Part shown: one piece after another, positions 28,327 to 35,929 of the stretch
Layout: each line of letters opens with the position of its first letter
Numbering within the stretch: the stretch's first letter is position 1
Assembly (NCBI GenBank): GCA_018228645.1
Contig: CP073693.1
Location: forward strand, 372,001 to 436,000
Length of the DNA stretch: 64,000 nt
From: Clostridiaceae bacterium Marseille-Q4143
GTDB taxonomy: Bacteria; Bacillota; Clostridia; Lachnospirales; Lachnospiraceae
Direction of reading: 5' to 3'
Notes under the pieces: model-generated
What the model was told of the DNA's origin: nothing
The model's input: the letters and a program-made list of their open reading frames with translations, nothing else
Database searches by the model: none
Program-made: the position numbers and the translations under genes

Positions 28327-28360
28327 CATAATTTTCTCACTTTTTTGCGTTTTTTATCCG

Positions 28361-28582
28361 TTACTGGCCGGATGACATCTGCTGTTCCTGCTTCATGATC
28401 ATCTTTTTGACCATTTCACCGCCAATGGAACCGGCCTGTCTGCTGGTCAGATCGCCATTATAACCTTCTTTTAAGGAGACACCAAGCTCGTTTGCCACTT
28501 CTTCCTTAAAACGGTTCATGGCCGATTTTGCTTCCGGTACTGCCATACGGTTGGTTCCTGACTTTCCGCTCTGATCTGTCAT
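28361..28582 (-). CDS. Alpha/beta-type small acid-soluble spore protein
   Basis: 73 residues from ATG 28582, six bases after GGAGGTGAT. It carries the SASP blocks: an N-terminal region ending in AMNRFKEEVANELGV, a glycine in the middle (LKEGYNGDLTSRQAG) and SIGGEMVKKMI. These proteins coat DNA in the spore and protect it; the GPR protease cuts at the conserved Glu. Direct evidence that the organism, or its lineage, makes endospores. A forespore sigma-G promoter is expected upstream, but I could not identify one with confidence. Confidence 0.92.
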   Translation of the reverse strand: MTDQSGKSGTNRMAVPEAKSAMNRFKEEVANELGVSLKEGYNGDLTSRQAGSIGGEMVKKMIMKQEQQMSSGQ

Positions 28583-28640
28583 GCTAATCACCTCCATGAC
28601 CCTAGTATGATCCGATCAGGAAGCAGCCATACTGGAAACT

Positions 28641-29186
28641 TTATCCGTAAATAATTCCCGTCTTCAGCTCCTGTGCTTTTTCTTCCGATACCAGCTGGCT
28701 TACCAGATCAAGGGCAAACGGAATGGCGGTTCCCATGCCTCTGCTGGTCGTCACATTGCCGTCGCGGACCACCTGGTCAAAAACCACTTCTGCACCTTTT
28801 AATTTATCTTCAAATCCCGGATAGCAGGCAGCTTTCTTTCCTTCCAGAATTCCAAGTCCGCCAAGCACGCTCGGTGCCGCACAGATGGCAGCCACTTTTC
28901 TGCCTTCCCTGAAAAACTGTAACAGGAGCTCTGTCAGCGGCCGACATTCGCCCAGATATCTGGTTCCCGGCATTCCGCCCGGCAGTACCAGAAGTTCTGC
29001 CTCTGAAAAATCCGTTTCTTTGATACAGCTATCCGCCGTAACCGGGATCTGATGACTTCCTGTCACCAATCTTCTCTCCGTGATGGATACAGTCCGTGTC
29101 TCCACACCTGCTCTTCTCAAAATGTCCACAACGGTCAGACCTTCGATTTCTTCAAATCCGTCCGCAAGAAATACACACGCTCTCAT
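28641..29186 (-). CDS. DJ-1/PfpI-family protein
   Basis: 181 residues of the class-I glutamine amidotransferase-like DJ-1 family. The nucleophilic Cys102 sits in VAAICAAPSVLG, with a conserved acidic residue near position 15 (GFEEIE). Family members are proposed deglycases, glyoxalase III enzymes or redox sensors; YajL/ThiJ is the nearest type. It is monocistronic-looking, 58 bases upstream of the spore-protein gene on the same strand. Biochemical activity is not settled by sequence. Confidence 0.87.
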   Translation of the reverse strand: MRACVFLADGFEEIEGLTVVDILRRAGVETRTVSITERRLVTGSHQIPVTADSCIKETDFSEAELLVLPGGMPGTRYLGECRPLTELLLQFFREGRKVAAICAAPSVLGGLGILEGKKAACYPGFEDKLKGAEVVFDQVVRDGNVTTSRGMGTAIPFALDLVSQLVSEEKAQELKTGIIYG

Positions 29187-29282
29187 AAGTCCATCCTCCT
29201 TGTTTTCTCATTGAGGATATTGTACCATTTTCCCATGAAACGTGCTACACTGTATTTCAAACCACACCCTTTAGGAGGCACT

Positions 29283-29732
29283 ATGAAATCATACGAAATT
29301 GAGCGAAAATATCTTGTTCCTGCTGCTCCTGAAAATCTTTCTTCCTTCCCTTATCATGAGATCGAACAGGGATATCTGAGCACCGAACCGGTAGTCCGCA
29401 TCAGACGCCAGGACGAAGAATACTATCTCACCTACAAGTCAAAAGGTCTGATGATCCGCGAGGAATACAATCTCCCGCTGACAAAGGAATCCTATCTTCA
29501 TCTGCGCGAAAAAATCGACGGCCGCCTGATCTCCAAACGCCGTTATCTGATCCCATATGGAGATTATACCATCGAGCTGGATCTCTTTTCCTCACCCAAA
29601 TCCGGACTTCTGCTCGCCGAGGTGGAGTTTTCTTCCGAAGAAGAAGCCCTGTCTTTCACCCCGCCATCCTGGTTCGGAGAAGATGTCACAAGCTCTTCTC
29701 TCTACCACAACAGCAATCTGAGTAAATTATAG
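29283..29732 (+). CDS. CYTH-domain protein
   Basis: 149 residues from ATG 29283, preceded by TTTAGGAGGCAC; the frame open from 29052 lies largely over the divergent DJ-1 gene. The CYTH hallmark ExExK is Glu5-x-Glu7-x-Lys9 in YEIERKYLV, and alternating charged strands (VRIRRQ, YYLTYKSKG) line the tunnel. The superfamily hydrolyses or synthesises triphosphorylated compounds, such as inorganic triphosphate or thiamine triphosphate. Ends in a terminator at 29765. Confidence 0.88.
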   Translation: MKSYEIERKYLVPAAPENLSSFPYHEIEQGYLSTEPVVRIRRQDEEYYLTYKSKGLMIREEYNLPLTKESYLHLREKIDGRLISKRRYLIPYGDYTIELDLFSSPKSGLLLAEVEFSSEEEALSFTPPSWFGEDVTSSSLYHNSNLSKL

Positions 29733-29885
29733 ATTCTTTCTTCTTTCAATTTCCTGCTTGATCTCCCGGAGCATCTGCTCCGGGCTTTTTGCATCCGGCG
29801 GAGCCTCCACTTTCACAGATTTCATTTTTGCACATTCTTTCAGTATCCACAGTCTTTCATCTGCAGTATTGTTATTTTTTGTCAT
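29727..29885 (-). CDS. Candidate 52-residue small protein
   Basis: An ATG at 29885 follows AAAAAAGGGGAAAAATAAA, a good ribosome site. The product begins MTKNNNTADERLWILKEC and has a Lys/Glu-rich amphipathic C-terminal half (SPEQMLREIKQEIERR), predicted helical and cytosolic. It converges on and overlaps the CYTH stop codon by six bases and contains the CYTH terminator inside its coding region. I do not recognise a family. The codon pattern and ribosome site argue for a real gene, the embedded terminator slightly against. Confidence 0.5.
   Translation of the reverse strand: MTKNNNTADERLWILKECAKMKSVKVEAPPDAKSPEQMLREIKQEIERRKNL
29765..29790 (+). terminator. Terminator of the CYTH gene
   Basis: Stem CCCGGAGCA / TGCTCCGGG with a two-base loop, then CTTTTT. 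Confidence 0.85.
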
Positions 29886-30035
29886 TTTATTTTTCCCCTT
29901 TTTTATATTTTACATCATTTCGTTGCATGAAATCAATTTTTCTGTGCAAATTCTTTGTTTTCTTGTAATCGAGCAAGTTATCGCAGGAAATTGCTATAAT
30001 ACGTTTCAGGTATTTATATACAAAAGAGGTAAGAA

Positions 30036-30362
30036 ATGGAAGACCGCACGATCAGTGCCGTTCTGAAAGATCTCCGGCATCATGCCGGACTTACGCAGGC
30101 AGCACTCAGCAAAGAACTTCATATCTCCCGACAGGTATATTCCTGCTATGAGACCGGCAGACGGCTTCCTGATCTTGATACAGCAGTCAAGCTCTGCAGC
30201 TATTACCATATTACGCTGGACGAACTTCTCCATGGCTACAGTGATGCCATACCGGATCAGTACCGCCAGTTTATAAAATCCTATGATGAATTGAATCCGG
30301 AGAATCAGAAAAACATGCATCTCTATATGCATTTTCTGAAAAATCAGGAAAAATATCCATAA
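30036..30362 (+). CDS. XRE-type HTH regulator with C-terminal extension
   Basis: 108 residues. The HTH_3 domain spans about 8-62 (LKDLRHHAGLTQAALSKELHISRQVYSCYE), and a short helical tail (80-108) probably supports dimerisation. Ribosome site AAAGAGGTAAGAA. No obvious target gene is next to it; the downstream gene pyrC converges. Typical of small autoregulatory repressors. Confidence 0.8.
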   Translation: MEDRTISAVLKDLRHHAGLTQAALSKELHISRQVYSCYETGRRLPDLDTAVKLCSYYHITLDELLHGYSDAIPDQYRQFIKSYDELNPENQKNMHLYMHFLKNQEKYP

Positions 30363-30374
30363 ATACTTTTCGAC

Positions 30375-30407
30375 AAAAAGGGACTGCCTTTTCGGCAATC
30401 CCTTTTT
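30375..30407. terminator. Bidirectional terminator between the XRE gene and pyrC
   Basis: Stem AAAAAGGGA-x-TGCC / GGCA-x-TCCCTTTTT with a five-base loop. A and T tracts on both sides suit both convergent genes. Confidence 0.85.
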
Positions 30408-30412
30408 CTTAT

Positions 30413-31675
30413 TTATCCCCTGTATACGATTTTGCCTGCACAGATGGTATAATGCACTTTTCCCGGCAGAGTCCAGCCCTTGAACGGACTGTTCTCCGCT
30501 TTGGAATCGAAATGATCCACCGTCCACTGCTCATGCTCACCGAAGATCACCAGATCCGCCGGAGCTCCTTCCGTAATACTTCCTGGCACCATCCGATAAA
30601 ATTCTGCCGGCGCCTTGCTCATAAGCCTCATCAGATCCATCAGCGTAATATATCCCGGTTCCACCAAAGAATGAATACCAAGGGCCAGTGATGTTTCCAG
30701 TCCTGTAATGCCACTCGGTGCCTGTGCCATGGGACGTGCTTTTTCCTCCGCGCTGTGAGGTGCATGATCTGTCACAATCATATCGATCGTGCCGTCTTTG
30801 ATTCCTTCAATAATTGCCTGTCGATCTGCTTCTGTGCGAAGGGGTGGATTCATTCTTGCCATGGTACCGTATTTCAGGACCGCTTCCTCGGTCAGCGTAA
30901 AGTGATGCGGCGTTGCCTCTGCATGGACATCCGCGCCCAGTTTTTTCGCCAGCCGTACCAGTTCAACGGAATTTTCGGAGCTGATGTGCTGGATGCAGAC
31001 TGATGCACCCGTGTGAAGTGCCAGCATACAGTCTCTTGCCACCATCACGTCTTCTGCTGCTCTGGCTGCTCCGCCGTATCCGATCTTTTCCGCTACCGCT
31101 CCTTTGTGTACGCCCGGCTCTGACATGAGTGCCGGATCTTCCTCATGGAATGCCAGCGGAAGCCCCAGTTCTTTTGCTTTCTCCATGGCAGACACAATGA
31201 GTTTTTCATCCATCAGTGGAATACCGTCATCGGTAAATCCGGCGGCTCCGGCCTCTGCCAGCGCTTCCATATCCGTGAGTTCTTCCCCCTTCAGGCCCTT
31301 GGAGATGGCCGCTGCCTGCAGCACATGGATCAGGGCTTTCTCGCCTTTTTTCTGTACCAGATCCAGTGTCTCCACATTATCAACCGTCGGTTTCGTATTT
31401 GCCATGCACACGACTGTCGTAAATCCGCCTCTTGCCGCTGCCGCCGCTCCGGTGAAAATGTCCTCTTTGTAAGTCAGCCCCGGATCCCGGAAATGTACAT
31501 GGGCATCCATAAGTCCCGGTGCCACCACGAGCCCTGACGCATCAATCACATCTGCTCCCTCTGCCTCCAGATGCTCTCCCGTTTTCACAATTCCGCTTTC
31601 GTCCAGAAGTACATCCATCACCTGATCCGTATTGGTTACCGGGTCGAGAACTCTTCCATTCTGAATCAATATCAT
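30413..31675 (-). CDS. pyrC: Dihydroorotase
   Basis: 420 residues, class I dihydroorotase of pyrimidine synthesis (carbamoyl-aspartate to dihydroorotate). Metal ligands lie in DAHVHFRDPG (HxH), FHEEDPAL, IQHISSENS and MIVTDHAPHS. The start ATG follows AGGGAGGATACAAGAT. It stands alone; other pyr genes are not in the window. Related allantoinases and hydantoinases share the fold, but the HFRDPG and TDHAPHS blocks fit PyrC. Confidence 0.94.
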   Translation of the reverse strand: MILIQNGRVLDPVTNTDQVMDVLLDESGIVKTGEHLEAEGADVIDASGLVVAPGLMDAHVHFRDPGLTYKEDIFTGAAAAARGGFTTVVCMANTKPTVDNVETLDLVQKKGEKALIHVLQAAAISKGLKGEELTDMEALAEAGAAGFTDDGIPLMDEKLIVSAMEKAKELGLPLAFHEEDPALMSEPGVHKGAVAEKIGYGGAARAAEDVMVARDCMLALHTGASVCIQHISSENSVELVRLAKKLGADVHAEATPHHFTLTEEAVLKYGTMARMNPPLRTEADRQAIIEGIKDGTIDMIVTDHAPHSAEEKARPMAQAPSGITGLETSLALGIHSLVEPGYITLMDLMRLMSKAPAEFYRMVPGSITEGAPADLVIFGEHEQWTVDHFDSKAENSPFKGWTLPGKVHYTICAGKIVYRG

Positions 31676-31774
31676 ATCTTGTATCCTCCCTCTTCCTGGT
31701 TACAGTCTGTTTTTTAATTCTATCATACCCCATTCTTCTCTTCCATGCTATACTATTTTAAACGTAAACATGCA

Positions 31775-31798
31775 GAAAGCAGTTACTCCACTGCTTTC
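31775..31798 (+). promoter_or_regulatory. Hairpin in the LysR-gene leader
   Basis: Perfect 8-bp stem GAAAGCAG / CTGCTTTC with an eight-base loop directly before GGAAAGGA. No T-run follows, so it is not a terminator; it may affect mRNA stability or initiation. Confidence 0.4.
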
Positions 31799-31812
31799 GG
31801 AAAGGAATTTTC

Positions 31813-32715
31813 ATGAATCTGTATCAGCTTCGTTATTTTTCGGTTCTTGCCGGGACGCAGCATTACGGAAAAGCAGCCGAAAAACTGTGCATTGCACAGC
31901 CAAGCCTCAGTCATGCCATCTCCCAGCTGGAACAGGAACTGGGTGTACAGCTTTTTGAACGCAAAGGACGTTCCAGCAGCCTGACCAGTGCCGGAGAACA
32001 ATTTCTGACCTACGTCAATAAATCACTGGCCATTCTGGATAATGGAATCAGTGCCATGGAACATATTTCCCGCGGAGAGGGATGTATCCGTCTCGGATTC
32101 ATCCGTCCCCTCGGAACTCAATTTATCCCCGGACTCGCCGCCGATTTTCTGAAAACACAGAATTCCGTGGATATCTGTTTTGAATTTCACACCGACAGTT
32201 CCCAGCCGCTCCTGACAGCACTCCGCGAAGGGATCTATGACATGGTATTCTGCACTCGCATGGATCAGGAGACTTCCATCGACTTTTTTCCTGTAGCACA
32301 TCAGGACCTGGTTCTGATCGTCCCAAAAGGGCACCCTTTATCCGGTCTTGATTCCGTGGATCTGTCCGCCTCCCTTGCCTATCCTCACATCTGCTTCACC
32401 CCGGATTCCGGATTACGCAGCGTAGTGGATCAGCTGTTCCAGAAGATCGGTCAGTCTCCTGAGATTGCCTATGAAATTCAGGAAGACCAGGTAATCGCAG
32501 GACTGGTGGCACAGAACTTCGGCATCGCAGTCGTTCCCTATATGGATGAGCTGCCCCGTATGAACCTTGATATCATCCAGATCTCCCGCCCCTTATGGGA
32601 ACGGAACTTTTATCTTGCCACTTTAAAAAACCGTCTGCTGTCCCCTGCAGCGCAGAATTTCCATGACTATGTCGTGGAGCATTATGCATCGAATCCTGCG
32701 CTCACGGACCTGTAA
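31813..32715 (+). CDS. LysR-family transcriptional regulator
   Basis: 300 residues. N-terminal winged helix (LRYFSVLAGTQHYGKAAEKL, PSLSHAISQLEQELGVQLFER) and a type-2 periplasmic-binding-like effector domain from about 90. Closest in style to CynR/GltC-like regulators. A hairpin with an 8-bp stem (31775-31782 with 31791-31798) sits just before its ribosome site. It is followed after 21 bases by the CapA gene, so the two are likely cotranscribed; whether it regulates CapA is unknown. Confidence 0.9.
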   Translation: MNLYQLRYFSVLAGTQHYGKAAEKLCIAQPSLSHAISQLEQELGVQLFERKGRSSSLTSAGEQFLTYVNKSLAILDNGISAMEHISRGEGCIRLGFIRPLGTQFIPGLAADFLKTQNSVDICFEFHTDSSQPLLTALREGIYDMVFCTRMDQETSIDFFPVAHQDLVLIVPKGHPLSGLDSVDLSASLAYPHICFTPDSGLRSVVDQLFQKIGQSPEIAYEIQEDQVIAGLVAQNFGIAVVPYMDELPRMNLDIIQISRPLWERNFYLATLKNRLLSPAAQNFHDYVVEHYASNPALTDL

Positions 32716-32736
32716 CAGCCTTAGGAGGATCTGTCT

Positions 32737-33921
32737 ATGAAAAACTTGTTAAAAGGCATGTTGATCGGCTTTATTATCGGAGGCATCCTGCTTGCGGCAG
32801 CTGCATTTTTGTTCTTCCGGCATCCAACAGAAGAACCAGAACCCGAAGTACCTGCTGCCGAAGTTTCCAAAGCCGTACAGGAAGAAGCTCCAGAGTCCGG
32901 TATTTCCCTTCCGGAAGAACCGGAAACTCCGGAAATACCTGCCGTGGAACCGACCAGAGAAGCATCCGAAGAAGTCTCCGAGCCGGAAGAACCGGACAGC
33001 GCCCTTCTGGCTTTTGCAGGAGATGTGATGTTTTCCGACCCCTTCTTAGCCTCCTATGATAAATCCGGTATTTCTGCTATCGCTGACAGTGAGATGCTTG
33101 GACGCATGCAGAATGCGGATCTCTTTGTCATTAATGAAGAATTTCCTTTCAGTCTGCGGGGCGAGGCCATGGAAGACAAACAGTTCACATTCCGGGCCGA
33201 TCCTAAATATGTGGAAATCTTTCAGGAGCTTGGCGTTGACATCGTGACGGTGGCCAACAACCATGCCCTGGATTTTGGAAGAGACGCCTTCTTAGATACG
33301 CTGGATACCTTAAAATCTGCAAATATCGCCTGCATCGGCGGCGGATATCATCTATCGGAAGCCTCTGCTCCCGCAGTACAGACCATAAACGGCCAGACCT
33401 TCGCCATCTTCGGCGCCACGAGAGTATCACCCTCTGCCACCTGGTATGCCTCTGACAGCCAGCCCGGACTATTTCAGACCTATGACGCCACTCTGCTCAA
33501 TCAGAAAATCGCAGAAGCCCATACAGAATATGACCATGTGATTGTATTTGTTCACTGGGGTATTGAAAAAAATGAGACACCGGAAGATTATCAGCGGTCA
33601 CTGGCCAAAGGATACATTGATGCTGGTGCCGATCTGGTAGTAGGCTGCCATCCTCATGTCCTGCAGGGATTTGAGTATTACAATGGTGTTCCCATTGTGT
33701 ACAGCCTGGGAAATTATCTCTTCGGTAACCGGGACGGAGATACGATCCTTCTGGAAGCCTCCTACGACAACAAAGGAGCTCCTTCCATCCAACTGGTACC
33801 ATGCAAACGGGTGGGCAGTGTCCTGTCCCGGATTCAGCATCCGGAAGCCTTATTTCAACATCTGACGGAGCTTTCCTTCGGAGTAACGGTAGCTGAAGAC
33901 GGAACACTGCAATCGCAGTAA
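32737..33921 (+). CDS. CapA-family membrane-anchored protein
   Basis: 394 residues. A membrane anchor (8-27) is followed by a Pro/Glu-rich stalk (about 30-88) and a CapA/PgsA-type metallophosphoesterase-like domain. Recognisable blocks are LAFAGDVMFSD, VTVANNHALDFG, IVFVHWGIE and VGCHPHVLQGFEYYNG with YSLGNYLFGN. In Bacillus, CapA acts in poly-gamma-glutamate export, but stand-alone copies are common in Clostridia and may work on other envelope polymers. No capB or capC gene is adjacent, so capsule synthesis should not be assumed. Confidence 0.88.
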   Translation: MKNLLKGMLIGFIIGGILLAAAAFLFFRHPTEEPEPEVPAAEVSKAVQEEAPESGISLPEEPETPEIPAVEPTREASEEVSEPEEPDSALLAFAGDVMFSDPFLASYDKSGISAIADSEMLGRMQNADLFVINEEFPFSLRGEAMEDKQFTFRADPKYVEIFQELGVDIVTVANNHALDFGRDAFLDTLDTLKSANIACIGGGYHLSEASAPAVQTINGQTFAIFGATRVSPSATWYASDSQPGLFQTYDATLLNQKIAEAHTEYDHVIVFVHWGIEKNETPEDYQRSLAKGYIDAGADLVVGCHPHVLQGFEYYNGVPIVYSLGNYLFGNRDGDTILLEASYDNKGAPSIQLVPCKRVGSVLSRIQHPEALFQHLTELSFGVTVAEDGTLQSQ

Positions 33922-33927
33922 CAAAAA

Positions 33928-33967
33928 AAACGGAAGTAACCTGTATCTGGCTGCTTCCGTTTTTTTA
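33928..33967 (+). terminator. Terminator of the LysR-CapA transcript
   Basis: Stem AACGGAAG / CTTCCGTT with an internal loop and seven following T. Confidence 0.85.
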
Positions 33968-33982
33968 TTTTCTCTGCAAATC

Positions 33983-34013
33983 AAAAAGAGCATCCGGATC
34001 ATTCCGAATGCTC
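33983..34013 (-). terminator. Terminator of the tRNA-Leu cluster
   Basis: On the minus strand GAGCATTCGG / CCGGATGCTC with a six-base loop, with one non-Watson-Crick pair, then TTTTT. Confidence 0.85.
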
Positions 34014-34019
34014 ATCTGA

Positions 34020-34104
34020 TGCGGAAGAAGGGACTTGAACCCTCACGAGCGTAACGCTCACAAGAACCTGAATCTTGCTCGTCTGCCAATTCCGACACTT
34101 CCGC
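34020..34104 (-). tRNA. tRNA-Leu (CAG)
   Basis: Class II tRNA of 85 bases. Acceptor arm GCGGAAG / CTTCCGC, long variable arm (GAGCGTTACGCTC), T arm with GGTTCAAGTC. The seven-base anticodon loop TTCAGGT gives CAG, reading CUG leucine codons. CCA is not encoded. Identical in sequence to the copy at 34353. Confidence 0.96.
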
Positions 34105-34141
34105 AAACCGTATGAATTTTTACAGAGCTCATACTCTCTGA

Positions 34142-34225
34142 TGCGGAAGATGGGACTTGAACCCACACGACCTAACGGTCACAAGATCCTTAGTCTTGCT
34201 CGTCTGCCAATTCCGACACTTCCGC
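34142..34225 (-). tRNA. tRNA-Leu (AAG)
   Basis: Class II tRNA of 84 bases with the same acceptor arm as its neighbours. Anticodon loop CTAAGGA gives AAG; the first A should be deaminated to inosine for CUU/CUC reading. The variable arm differs from the CAG copies. CCA not encoded. Confidence 0.95.
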
Positions 34226-34275
34226 AAACCATTGAGTGTTTTCGTTTCTGTTGTTTCAGCGACTCAACAAAAAAT

Positions 34276-34304
34276 ATTATATCACTGTGATTCTCATCTG
34301 TCAA
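34276..34304 (-). promoter_or_regulatory. Promoter for the tRNA-Leu(AAG)-tRNA-Leu(CAG) pair
   Basis: Perfect consensus on the minus strand: TTGACA (34299-34304), 17 bases, TATAAT (34276-34281). It lies after the first tRNA-Leu and before the other two, giving them their own strong promoter. Confidence 0.85.
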
Positions 34305-34352
34305 CACTTTTTTCAACTTTTTTTATTTTTAAGTTGAAGCATTTTGGATGAG

Positions 34353-34437
34353 TGCGGAAGAAGGGACTTGAACCCTCACGAGCGTAACGCTCACAAGAAC
34401 CTGAATCTTGCTCGTCTGCCAATTCCGACACTTCCGC
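34353..34437 (-). tRNA. tRNA-Leu (CAG), second copy
   Basis: Identical to the copy at 34020-34104 over the mature region. Read from the minus-strand promoter at 34450-34478. Confidence 0.96.
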
Positions 34438-34449
34438 ATCACGAACGAT

Positions 34450-34491
34450 ATCATACAACAATTTGACGCAAATGTCAAATATTTTTATAAT
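34450..34491. promoter_or_regulatory. Overlapping divergent promoters for tRNA-Leu and an XRE regulator
   Basis: Minus strand: TTGACA (34473-34478), 17 bases, TATGAT (34450-34455), toward the tRNA. Plus strand: TTGACG (34463-34468), 17 bases, TATAAT (34486-34491), toward the XRE gene. The -35 boxes form an inverted repeat TTTGAC-N6-GTCAAA at 34462-34479, so the two polymerases would compete. Confidence 0.75.
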
Positions 34492-34585
34492 GTATTTAAA
34501 ATAAAACTCTCCGTAGATTCTAATATAGGGGTATTTCAAAGTATCATTTATTTAAACATTTAGTTGCTGAAAGGAAGGTACAGAT

Positions 34586-34906
34586 ATGGATTATCATGCA
34601 TTGGGAAAAAGAATTCGTGAAGAGCGTCTGCGTCTGAATCTGACTCAGGAGAAACTTGCTGAGGAAGTAGGTGTATCTACCGCATACATCGGACAGATCG
34701 AGCGCGGAGAGAGAAGTCTGACCCTGGACAAGCTTGTAAAAGTTGTAAACCGTCTGGGTGTTACCATCGACTTCCTGCTTGCTGATTATGTGGTTGCTAC
34801 TGATGATCACAGCATTAATCTGCTGATCCAGTTAATGCACGACCGCACTGCTGAAGAGAAAACTCTTGCAATCAACCTGCTGAAAGTATTATTTGCGGAC
34901 AAATAA
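34586..34906 (+). CDS. XRE-type HTH regulator
   Basis: 106 residues. Complete HTH_3 (about 7-62; RIREERLRLNLTQEKLAEEVGVSTAYIGQIE) and a C-terminal helix pair (78-105). Ribosome site GAAAGGAAGGTACAGAT. Its codon use is strongly optimised, suggesting good expression. It resembles SinR/SlrR-like small regulators in length but lacks a recognisable SinI-binding part; target unknown. Confidence 0.85.
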   Translation: MDYHALGKRIREERLRLNLTQEKLAEEVGVSTAYIGQIERGERSLTLDKLVKVVNRLGVTIDFLLADYVVATDDHSINLLIQLMHDRTAEEKTLAINLLKVLFADK

Positions 34907-34921
34907 TTCCTTTTACAAAAA

Positions 34922-34968
34922 AGAAAAGGCGGAATTCCTGCTACGGAACTCCGTCTTTTCTTTATTTT
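34922..34968. terminator. Bidirectional terminator between the XRE and CobW-family genes
   Basis: A 16-base stem (34923-34938 with 34945-34960, few mismatches) with a six-base loop, followed by T-rich sequence. The flanking genes converge. Confidence 0.85.
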
Positions 34969-34970
34969 GT

Positions 34971-35912
34971 CTAGAAGTAAACCAGCTCTTCTTCCGGTTT
35001 TTCCGCGCTGGTAATATGGGTTGCACGCAGTACCACACCATTCTCACCGCTGTACTCTGCACGTTTCTCCACATAAGCTTTGGCCGTAATGGTCACCCAC
35101 TGCTTATTCTTCAGTTCATCGACATGGGAAGACTTGCACAGGAAACCGATAAAGGCTGTGTCGTCCGCACAGCAGGTCATTGCCATACGTCCCGGCACAA
35201 AATATCCCTTAGGCAGCCTTGCATTCTTATAGACCATTCCTTTGTACTGCAGGGTCTTTCCTGCATACTTCTCCGGATGATCCATGGCATCAATGTACCA
35301 GATACCATAGTCCACGTCAGAGATCTCGATAACATCTGCATTGATATCAAAGGGAAGCTCTTCCTCGAACTCCAGCTGGCTTCCATCCTCTTTCTCAAAT
35401 ACCACCTGTGCCTTCGGATTGACTGCACGCATATTTCTCTTATAAGTGGCTGCCGGTGTATCCTCCGTACTACGGTTGAAAATAATGAGATCGGAATCCT
35501 TTGCCATCTCCATGAAAATAGATTTCATATTTTTCAGATAAACATCAAAGGTAGTCGCATCTACGGTTGTGATAACCTGAGCCACGAACCAGCCCTTCGG
35601 CATATACATCTCGCGCAGATAATCCAGTCCCCACATACAGTTATACTCTACAATAACCTGGGTAGGTTTGTATTTCTTCTGGCATTCTGCCAGAAACATT
35701 TCGTTGAATTCGGATTTGTCCTCCAGCATTACCAGAGTGGTATTGCTTTTCTGAAGTACCTCATCCTCGTATTCTTCAATTCCTTCCTCGCAGGCAATGA
35801 CCAGATTGCGCTCGCCATCAGAGAAATATTCGTCTGACAGCGTTTCCATCGCAAACTGAGTTTTGCCGCTCTCCAGAAATCCGTGTACTACAAATACCGG
35901 GATTTTTGCCAT
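34971..35912 (-). CDS. CobW-like GTPase fused to a DUF1980-like domain
   Basis: 313 residues from ATG 35912 (AAGGAGATTGAAC upstream). The N-terminal half is a P-loop GTPase: Walker A VHGFLESGKTQFA, a VEYN block in place of the usual E-P-S/T-G, and IIFNRST as a degenerate G4. The C-terminal third (about 215-305: YKGMVYKNARLPKGYFVPGR, MTCCADDTAFIGFLC) resembles the C-terminal domain of TIGR03943/DUF1980 proteins, which normally pair with a separate CobW partner and a permease. Here the two are one polypeptide, downstream of a full CobW protein. A metal-allocation role is inferred. Confidence 0.75.
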   Translation of the reverse strand: MAKIPVFVVHGFLESGKTQFAMETLSDEYFSDGERNLVIACEEGIEEYEDEVLQKSNTTLVMLEDKSEFNEMFLAECQKKYKPTQVIVEYNCMWGLDYLREMYMPKGWFVAQVITTVDATTFDVYLKNMKSIFMEMAKDSDLIIFNRSTEDTPAATYKRNMRAVNPKAQVVFEKEDGSQLEFEEELPFDINADVIEISDVDYGIWYIDAMDHPEKYAGKTLQYKGMVYKNARLPKGYFVPGRMAMTCCADDTAFIGFLCKSSHVDELKNKQWVTITAKAYVEKRAEYSGENGVVLRATHITSAEKPEEELVYF

Positions 35913-35929
35913 GTTCAATCTCCTTCTAT

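Noticed and set aside
34294..34539. Minus-strand frame of 81 codons across tRNA-Leu
   Set aside because: It lies over a tRNA gene whose structure is certain; coding is implausible.
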